Of a stretch of DNA of 64,000 bases, positions 58,106 through 64,000 are shown piece after piece. Within the stretch, counting starts at the first letter, position 1. Each line of letters opens with the position of its first letter. The stretch covers positions 1 to 64,000 of the forward strand of contig JAEZCO010000043.1 of the NCBI GenBank assembly GCA_023433505.1, written 5' to 3'. The translations under genes were made by a program, and so were the position numbers. This DNA comes from Bacillota bacterium (lineage in GTDB: Bacteria > Bacillota > Clostridia > Acetivibrionales > DTU013). The notes beneath the pieces are model-generated. The model made no database searches and had not been told where the DNA came from. It was given only the letters and a program-made list of their open reading frames with translations.

Positions 58106-59869
58106 ATGTTGGGAATCATTCGCAAGTTTTTTACCTTTGCCGGTAAACGCAAGGGCAAGCTGAAGCAAGGCATCGTATATGCCTTTATCAATTCCATTTT
58201 TCAGGCACTGCAGATTATGGCTCTTTTCGTAGTCCTAAAGGCGATTGTAGAGGGACAGGTAAGCGCCGCAACCGCCTGGAGTTCCTTTGGCATTATGCTG
58301 GTGAGCATGCTTGGCTGTATTTTGACCAAACACAAAGCCACCATGGCGGAAGCGGAGGGCAGCTTTTCCATGTGTGCCGACAGGCGGACGGAAATCGGCG
58401 ACCGTATGAAATACATGCCTATGGGCTATTTCAATGATAACAGCCTGGGGGCCATCACGGCAACCGTCACCTCCACCATGGAAGACGTGCAGGATGTGGC
58501 GCCCCGCGTCATGGACAAAACCATCCATGGGTATATTCACGCCGCCGTGGTCACCCTGATGCTGGTTTTCTTCGACTGGAGGATGGGGCTCGTGGTTGTG
58601 GCGGGGGTCCTGCTCTTTATCGGCGTCAATGCCAGGATGCAAAAAAAATCCCATAAAATCTCCCCGGCCCGGGTAGCAGCCCAAACCGGCCTTGTGGGCG
58701 CCGTGCTGGAATATGTCCAGGGAATGAGCGTGGTACGGGCCTTCAATCTTGCCGCCGATGCCAATAAGGCCATCGACCGGGCCATCAATGAATGCGAAAA
58801 GCAAAACGTGGGATTGGAGATGGCATTTATTCCTTTTATGTTTTTACAGAGCCTTGTCCTCAAATGGGTAAGTGCAGTGCTGGCCGCCGCCTCTATCGGC
58901 CTGTACCTGGCAGGGGCCATGGAACTTCCGGTCTGCCTGCTGATGCTGATTTCCTCTTTCATCATATACAGCCAGTTGGAGACGGCAGGCAGCATGTCCG
59001 CGCTGCTTCGCATTATCGACCTGTCTATTGACAAGGTGGAAGAAATCCGCCGTACTCCCCTTATGGATGAAAAAGGAGAGGACACTTTACCTGCCGGCTG
59101 CAGTATTGTGGGCAGTCATGTAAGCTTCTCCTATGGGGAGAAGAAGATTATCGACGATGTGAGCTTTTCTATTCCGGCCGGCACTACCACTGCCATCATC
59201 GGTCCCTCCGGCGGCGGAAAAACCACACTGTGCAATCTCATTGCCCGTTTCTGGGATGTGGACGGCGGAAGCATCACCCTTGGGGGCAAGGATGTGCGGG
59301 ACTATTCCCTGGACAGCCTGCTGGCCAACTTCAGCATGGTGTTTCAGAATGTCTACCTCTTTAACGACACCCTTGCCAACAACATCAAATTCGGCAAGCC
59401 CGATGCCACTTTGGAGGAAATTCGGGCTGCGGCACGGAAAGCATGCTGTGACGACTTCATTATGGCGCTGCCGAAGGGTTACGACACTGTGGTGGGCGAA
59501 AGCGGCGCCACCATCTCCGGCGGTGAAAAGCAGCGCGTATCCATTGCCCGGGCCATTTTGAAGGACGCGCCGGTGATTATTCTGGACGAAGCGACGGCCA
59601 ACGTGGACCCGGAAAATGAAAGCCGTTTGCAGGCGGCCATTGCCGAGCTTACCCGCAGCAAAACCGTCATCATGATCGCCCACCGGCTGAAAACCGTACG
59701 CCATGCGGATCAGATCCTGGTGCTGGACGGCGGGAAAATCGTCCAGAGAGGAAAGCATGACCAGCTCATGGCCCAGGGCGGGCTGTATGCCGATTTCATC
59801 GGGATACGGGAAAAATCCGTCGGATGGAAGCTGGATGGGGCCGGCCAGGCTGCCCAGGCAGCCGGATGA
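58106..59869 (+). CDS. ABC half-exporter, second of a heterodimer
   Basis: The product has 587 residues with a six-helix exporter domain (about 15-300) and an ATPase domain: Walker A GPSGGGKTT, signature ISGGEKQ, Walker B VIILDEATANVDPEN and switch His MIAHRLKTV. GGAGGG precedes ATG 58106, 12 bp after the first half. Both halves have full nucleotide motifs. The pair exports or, for some siderophore homologues, imports its substrate; direction is not visible from sequence. Confidence 0.8.
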   Translation: MLGIIRKFFTFAGKRKGKLKQGIVYAFINSIFQALQIMALFVVLKAIVEGQVSAATAWSSFGIMLVSMLGCILTKHKATMAEAEGSFSMCADRRTEIGDRMKYMPMGYFNDNSLGAITATVTSTMEDVQDVAPRVMDKTIHGYIHAAVVTLMLVFFDWRMGLVVVAGVLLFIGVNARMQKKSHKISPARVAAQTGLVGAVLEYVQGMSVVRAFNLAADANKAIDRAINECEKQNVGLEMAFIPFMFLQSLVLKWVSAVLAAASIGLYLAGAMELPVCLLMLISSFIIYSQLETAGSMSALLRIIDLSIDKVEEIRRTPLMDEKGEDTLPAGCSIVGSHVSFSYGEKKIIDDVSFSIPAGTTTAIIGPSGGGKTTLCNLIARFWDVDGGSITLGGKDVRDYSLDSLLANFSMVFQNVYLFNDTLANNIKFGKPDATLEEIRAAARKACCDDFIMALPKGYDTVVGESGATISGGEKQRVSIARAILKDAPVIILDEATANVDPENESRLQAAIAELTRSKTVIMIAHRLKTVRHADQILVLDGGKIVQRGKHDQLMAQGGLYADFIGIREKSVGWKLDGAGQAAQAAG

Positions 59870-59886
59870 CAGGAAAGGAGAGTAAA

Positions 59887-59991
59887 ATGACTTTATTGAA
59901 CGGGGTGCAGGAAACGCTGTTTGCTTCGATTTCCGTTATCCGGAATTTTAAAGACCGGCTGGCTGTGTTTACTTTAAAGGGGGAATTCTGA
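59887..59991 (+). CDS. Small ORF of 34 codons between exporters
   Basis: ATG 59887 is preceded by AGGAAAGGAGAG at ideal spacing, and the frame ends at TGA 59989-59991, directly abutting the MATE start ATG 59992. The product begins MTLLNGVQETLF and ends FTLKGEF. It has no clear membrane segment or known family. Its 3' codons contain the ribosome binding site AAAGGGGG of the next gene, so translation may couple the two. It is either a real small protein or a translational-coupling leader. Confidence 0.45.
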   Translation: MTLLNGVQETLFASISVIRNFKDRLAVFTLKGEF

Positions 59992-61401
59992 ATGAACAAC
60001 ACATTGATTGATGAAAAGGAAAGGCAAAAGCATTTTATATTGACAGGAAGCCTGTGGAAAGTCATGGCGGATCTATCCTGGCCGGCAATTGTGGCAATGG
60101 TGCTGTACGGTATGAATTCCGTACTGGATGCTTTCTTCGTCGGCCGGTTTGTAAGTGAAACAGCGTTGGCGGGCGTTTCGGTAGCATATCCGCTGTCTCA
60201 GATCAGTGTGGCCTTTGGCTCTCTGATCGGAGTAGGCGCGGGGTCTGTCCTGAGCATTGCCATCGGAGCAAAGGATATGAAAACCCAGGAGCGGCTGCTG
60301 GGCAATGTCAACTTGCTATCGATCATAGTAGCTGCCGCCTATATGATCCTGGCACTGGTGTTCTCTACACAGCTGATTGCCATGATGGGCGGAAAGGATG
60401 AAGCGCTGGTACTGGGCGACCAATACTTTCGCATCACGGTTTATGGCGCACTCTTCTGGGTTTACGGCCTGGCCGGGAACATGATCATCCGCGCCGAAGG
60501 CAGGATGAAAACGGCTGCCGTTATGATGGGCATCGGCCTGGTAGTGGATGCGGCCTTTAAATATCTGTTCATCGTGGTATTTCAATGGGGTATCGAAGGC
60601 GCGGCATGGGCAACCAATATCGGTATGCTGGTCTATACCCTTGTGAGCTGGATTTATTTCGGGAAGGGCTGGGCAACGTTTAAATCCCGACTGGTTTCCT
60701 TCCGCTGGGATAGGGGAATTGGAAATTCGGTGCTGCGGCTGGGGATGTCGTCGTTGATTATGAGCGTCATGAGCCTGGTGCAGGCAGTCTTTGTTTTCAA
60801 TGCGCTGTCCAGATACGGCACAACCTCGGATGTAGCTTTTTACGGCGTAGTATACCGGATCTTCACATTTCTGCTCACGCCCATCTTTGGCCTCATGCGG
60901 GCCCTGCAGCCGGTAATTGGCATTAATTATGGCGCCAAAGAATACGGCCGTGTCATAAGCTCATATAAGATCTTCGCCGTAACCGCCACGGTATTGACGC
61001 TGCCCTTCTGGCTTTTGTCCCTGGCGATACCCGGTCCGGTCCTGGGGCTGATGATGAAGGATGTGGTGTTCAGCCAAACGGAATTCCTGTATTTCAGGGT
61101 GTACATGGCGATTTTACCGGTATTGTCGTTTATCTTCATGGCCATGACCTTGTTTCCCTCCGTTGATAAGGGAAAACCTGCGGCCATTATCGGTATTGCG
61201 CGGCAGCTCGTATTTTATGTGCCGGTGATGCTTCTTTTGCCGAAGGTAATCGGTGTCTCGGGAATTTATTATGGCTCGTTTGCGATTGACGCTGTTATTG
61301 TAATCTGGACCATGATTATGGTGCGCAAAGAGTTTTCTCAACTTCGGCAGAATAGTGTTGTAAGAACGCCTGAAGCCCATGAGCATTTACACGCTCATTG
61401 A
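59992..61401 (+). CDS. MATE-family multidrug/cation efflux transporter
   Basis: This 469-residue membrane protein has 12 predicted helices in two repeats, with the MATE opening LSWPAIVAMVLYGMNSVLDAFFVGRF and the second-half GLMRALQPVIGINYGAKEYGR. MATE proteins expel drugs or metabolites with Na+ or H+ coupling. It ends the TetR/ABC/ABC unit and is followed by a terminator hairpin. DinF/NorM-like function is expected; the substrate is unknown. Confidence 0.85.
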   Translation: MNNTLIDEKERQKHFILTGSLWKVMADLSWPAIVAMVLYGMNSVLDAFFVGRFVSETALAGVSVAYPLSQISVAFGSLIGVGAGSVLSIAIGAKDMKTQERLLGNVNLLSIIVAAAYMILALVFSTQLIAMMGGKDEALVLGDQYFRITVYGALFWVYGLAGNMIIRAEGRMKTAAVMMGIGLVVDAAFKYLFIVVFQWGIEGAAWATNIGMLVYTLVSWIYFGKGWATFKSRLVSFRWDRGIGNSVLRLGMSSLIMSVMSLVQAVFVFNALSRYGTTSDVAFYGVVYRIFTFLLTPIFGLMRALQPVIGINYGAKEYGRVISSYKIFAVTATVLTLPFWLLSLAIPGPVLGLMMKDVVFSQTEFLYFRVYMAILPVLSFIFMAMTLFPSVDKGKPAAIIGIARQLVFYVPVMLLLPKVIGVSGIYYGSFAIDAVIVIWTMIMVRKEFSQLRQNSVVRTPEAHEHLHAH

Positions 61402-61430
61402 GGGAGGTTATCAGCCTTCCCTCAATATTT
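61398..61430 (+). terminator. Hairpin terminator after the MATE gene
   Basis: TTGAGGGAGG and CCTTCCCTCAA (about 61399-61427) pair with one bulged base and are followed by TATTTA. The T-run is weak. It overlaps the last codons of the MATE gene and separates it from the convergent flavodiiron gene. Confidence 0.45.
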
Positions 61431-61550
61431 ACCGTATATATAAAGAAGCCGGGCACGACTTAAAGTATTAAAGATATAGCTTCAATTTATCTATACAGGG
61501 GTTTTAATGCCGTATCCTGTACGGAAAAATACACGTTACTGATGCCAAGA

Positions 61551-62795
61551 TCAGCCGTCTGCGTCCGGAGGTGGAGGGGTGGAATTGTCCGGGCGCAGAA
61601 CGGACTCGCTTACGGTATCCGCAAGCGCCAAGAGTTCCTCCTCCTGGGCAGGCTTCAGGGAAGAGTGGAGGATGAAGGGCGGCGCCAGCAATTCCATGCT
61701 TTTCATCTCACTGATCAGCTTCTGCATGACGACATGCGAAGCCGGCGCCCAGGAGCCGTTTCCCACCAGGGCAACCTTCCTGCGCTGAAGGTTCAGCGCC
61801 GCCATATCCCGCAAAAGGGCCTCCATACCAAAATAGAGCCCTGCGTTATAGGTGGGGGAAGCAAGGACATGATGGCTGTACTTGAACGCGTCCGCGATGA
61901 TATACGAGGCGTGGGTCTTGGAAACGTCGTAGACCCGCATATCCTGTACACCCTTTTCAGCCAGCCGGTTGGCAATGACGGCCACGGCATTTTCCGTATT
62001 GCCATACATGGAAGCGTAAGCCAGGAGGACTCCCCGCTTTTCCGGCTCGTACCGGCTCCAGAGGGCATATCTGGCAAGGATGTAGTCCAGGTTTTTGCGC
62101 CAGACCGGGCCATGCAGGGGACAGAGCATCCGGATTTCCACGCCGGACACCTTTTTCAGCGCCGCTTGCACCTGGGCTCCATATTTGCCTACTATGTTGG
62201 TATAGTAGCGGCGCGCCTCTTCGAGAAAGGCGCCTTCGAAATCCAGCTCGTCGCTGAAAAGATTGCCGGGAAGCGCACCGAAGGAGCCAAAGGCGTCGGC
62301 GGTAAACAGGATCCCCTCGTGCTCTTCGTAAGTGAACATCACCTCCGGCCAGTGAACCATCGGGGTAAAAAAGAAACGCAGCCGGTGTGTTCCGAGTTCC
62401 AGCGCCTCTGTTTCCTGCACCTTCAGGATTCTGTTTTCAATATCGAAAGCATAGAACTGGCGGATCATCTGAAAGGTTTTTTGGTTGCCGACGATTTTCA
62501 TTCCGGGAAACCGCCGGCAGAGCTCCTCAATGCTGGCGCAATGGTCCGGCTCCATATGGTTGACAACCAGATAGTCAATGCTCCTGCCGCCCAGCACATG
62601 CTCGATATTTTCAAAAAACTGACGGGTTATGGAGGAATCCACCGTATCCATCAGCGCAACTTTTTCATCCATGATCAAATAAGAATTATAGGCAACGCCG
62701 TTCGGTAATGGGAACATGTTCTCAAATAACGCGAGCCTCCGATCGTTTCCGCCCACCCAGAATATCTGGGGAGCGATTTGTCTTGTACAATACAT
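61551..62795 (-). CDS. fprA: Flavodiiron protein (A-type flavoprotein), O2/NO reductase
   Basis: This 414-residue cytoplasmic enzyme has a metallo-beta-lactamase-like diiron domain (1-250) and a C-terminal flavodoxin domain. Iron ligands are visible: H-x-E-x-D-H in VVNHMEPDHC, His in MVHWPE, Asp in TADAFGS and His in CPLHGP. FMN is bound by YASMYGNTENAV. It reduces O2 to water or NO to N2O with electrons from rubredoxin or F420-like partners, protecting strict anaerobes. GAAGGGAG precedes ATG 62795. A palindrome shared with the exporter operon lies 142 bp upstream. Confidence 0.9.
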   Translation of the reverse strand: MYCTRQIAPQIFWVGGNDRRLALFENMFPLPNGVAYNSYLIMDEKVALMDTVDSSITRQFFENIEHVLGGRSIDYLVVNHMEPDHCASIEELCRRFPGMKIVGNQKTFQMIRQFYAFDIENRILKVQETEALELGTHRLRFFFTPMVHWPEVMFTYEEHEGILFTADAFGSFGALPGNLFSDELDFEGAFLEEARRYYTNIVGKYGAQVQAALKKVSGVEIRMLCPLHGPVWRKNLDYILARYALWSRYEPEKRGVLLAYASMYGNTENAVAVIANRLAEKGVQDMRVYDVSKTHASYIIADAFKYSHHVLASPTYNAGLYFGMEALLRDMAALNLQRRKVALVGNGSWAPASHVVMQKLISEMKSMELLAPPFILHSSLKPAQEEELLALADTVSESVLRPDNSTPPPPDADG

Positions 62796-63203
62796 ACCAT
62801 ACGCTCCCTTCTATAGTTTACATTCAGCGCGGAGCACACCGGATAGCGATATCTTTTCCAGGCCGAATGGATTATTGCCGTTATTTACAGATTCCGTTAT
62901 GAATCAGAAGAATTAAAGCCTTGCTATGGATAACAGAATCAATGAAGTTAGAAAAACCTAACTTCATTGATTATTTTACCACTTTTTAGCGGGATATGCA
63001 AGGAAAAAGGCGGAGGGGGTAAGGGAGCATGCCCCATTGTAATTTGAAGAAAAACTTCGCTACCTGAAAAAGAGAGACGTTGTCCCGGAAATGTGATATG
63101 CTTCTCTTAAACTTTTTATTACTCTTCTCCTATCGCTTTTGATAGAACAGTTACGCGAATTGCATCTATGAAATAGTTCCTTAATCGCAAATCCCATATC
63201 AAC
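62796..63203. other. Intergenic region upstream of the flavodiiron gene
   Basis: There are 408 bp with no convincing gene. It holds the palindrome at 62937-62972. The remainder (63000-63203) is the 3' side of the ABC-2 permease gene, where I see no strong terminator. Short plus-strand frames around 62710-62916 are shadows. Confidence 0.45.
62937..62972. promoter_or_regulatory. Palindrome with AAGTTAG-N6-CTAACTT core
   Basis: The core at 62945-62964 repeats the arms and spacing of the site at 56295. The palindrome extends to 15 bp per arm (62937-62951 and 62958-62972), so it can also fold as an RNA hairpin. Neither strand gives a proper T-run after it. An operator for the flavodiiron promoter is favoured. 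Confidence 0.5.
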
Positions 63204-64000
63204 TTAATTGAATTTGTTTTTCTTGTTTACCAAAATCAGCGTTGCCAATCCATAAAACACGATTGCCGTGCCTAACAACACGAATACATGCAACTGTACG
63301 CTATCTGACACATTTCCGTACTGAAAAGTCACCCCTAATTCCTGCTTGATTTCCGATACTATATTTGCAGGAGTACTGACAAAAGATTTGCTCATGGCAT
63401 GCTTCATCATAATTTGGCGTATCAAAACAGTGCCGTGTGAGATCGGGAAAAGCTTGACTACCATTTGCGCAAAGGGCGGTAAAGAGCCAATGGGAATATA
63501 TATGCCGGTCAGAAAACCCGATAACGGAGCAATAATGGAGCCTGCTGTATGAAAGGTATCGCTTCTGCTAAACAGACTGACAACAAAGAAAATCATGGCG
63601 CTCGAGGCGAGCACCGTTAATAAAATCACCCCAATTAGTTCTGATAAAGAGACTATGTCTAAGAGGCTGCCGCCTTTGAAAACAATATAGGCTTCCGAGA
63701 TAGCAAGAGTAAAGAAGGTCATGATTACACCGATTGCGTATACGCTTAAAATATATCCGCTCGCCAGTTGATAAGGTTTCAGCGGGGAGCATAAAAAGTC
63801 TTTCATGTTGCCGCTTTCCCTATCCCGGATCATGAGACTGGACACACCCAACGTCGTCGTCATGGAAGCGACGGCAATAAATCCCGACATCACCCAGCTA
63901 TTGATCAGGTAATCCAAGCCCGGCATATCGGGGAAGCCCTGTTGCATCTTGTCTCCTAAAAAAAACACATAAAGGATGATAACGATTAATGCGGCAACCA
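63204..64000 (-). CDS. ABC-2-type permease, 5' end beyond the window
   Basis: The frame is open to the right edge, giving at least 265 residues. Residues such as GVSSLMIRDRESGNMKDFLC and SGFLTGIYIPIGSLPPFAQM are typical of the ABC2_membrane (DrrB-like) family. Five membrane helices are predicted in the visible part. A partner ATPase gene probably lies upstream, outside the window. The substrate is unknown. Confidence 0.75.
   Translation of the reverse strand, partial: VAALIVIILYVFFLGDKMQQGFPDMPGLDYLINSWVMSGFIAVASMTTTLGVSSLMIRDRESGNMKDFLCSPLKPYQLASGYILSVYAIGVIMTFFTLAISEAYIVFKGGSLLDIVSLSELIGVILLTVLASSAMIFFVVSLFSRSDTFHTAGSIIAPLSGFLTGIYIPIGSLPPFAQMVVKLFPISHGTVLIRQIMMKHAMSKSFVSTPANIVSEIKQELGVTFQYGNVSDSVQLHVFVLLGTAIVFYGLATLILVNKKNKFN

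Noticed and set aside
61542..62708. Long open frame of 388 codons on the plus strand
   Set aside because: It is antisense to the flavodiiron gene, whose iron ligands and flavodoxin motifs are unmistakable.
62937..62972. Rho-independent terminator
   Set aside because: The stem is strong but neither strand has a T-run directly after it, and its core matches the site at 56295, so an operator fits better.

Overview
The window looks like the chromosome of an anaerobic, saccharolytic Firmicute of the class Clostridia. The reasons are good AGGAGG-type ribosome binding sites, several TTG or GTG starts, consensus TTGACA-N17-TATAAT promoters, a flavodiiron protein, YesM/YesN-type two-component regulators and a dense array of CUT1 sugar importers. 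No rRNA and no intact tRNA gene is seen. The species cannot be named from the sequence alone.

Region 1 (1-3500) is a graveyard of mobile and defence genes. It holds the end of an IS3-type element that cuts an antitoxin gene, a frameshifted RelE/ParE-type toxin, an AAA ATPase plus a TOPRIM-like gene broken by one in-frame TAG, the 3' half of a tRNA-Arg and a multiply broken tyrosine recombinase.

Region 2 (3700-21520) is a sugar locus. It has two complete CUT1 importers without ATPase subunits, a Nif3-like protein, a CE1-like esterase, a divergent YesM/YesN pair, a P-loop kinase overlapping a GH13_18 sucrose-phosphorylase-like enzyme, a serine hydrolase and a LacI regulator. A 16-bp palindrome (consensus TGTCAATCGATTGACA) recurs before the first importer (twice), before the kinase-phosphorylase pair and before lacI, each time with its TTGACA half at the -35 position, so a LacI regulon can be drawn.

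Region 3 (21800-39000) is a second glycan locus. It has a membrane-bound AraC regulator, a solute-binding protein without a clear lipobox, a GH2 enzyme, an importer, a zinc-type dehydrogenase, a phosphomannose-isomerase-like cupin, a 1068-residue GH38-like protein with altered catalytic positions and a Gfo/Idh/MocA oxidoreductase. Two promoters share a TGAC...TGRGG element about 25 bp before the -10 box, a plausible AraC site.

Region 4 (39000-52000) encodes two secreted, convergent beta-helix proteins (one with a duplicated N-terminal domain, one with carbohydrate-binding modules), a fourth importer, another AraC sensor-regulator and another Gfo/Idh/MocA enzyme.

Region 5 (51950-64000) is housekeeping and efflux. 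It has a structured-RNA candidate before an HU gene, a five-member DnaA-box cluster after it, a zinc-transporter remnant, a GntR/ABC-2 module with its own operator, a TetR gene with tandem palindromes, a pair of ABC half-exporters, a 34-codon small ORF, a MATE exporter, a flavodiiron protein and the edge of an ABC-2 permease. The promoter regions of the exporters and of the flavodiiron gene share an AAGTTAG-N6-CTAACTT palindrome.
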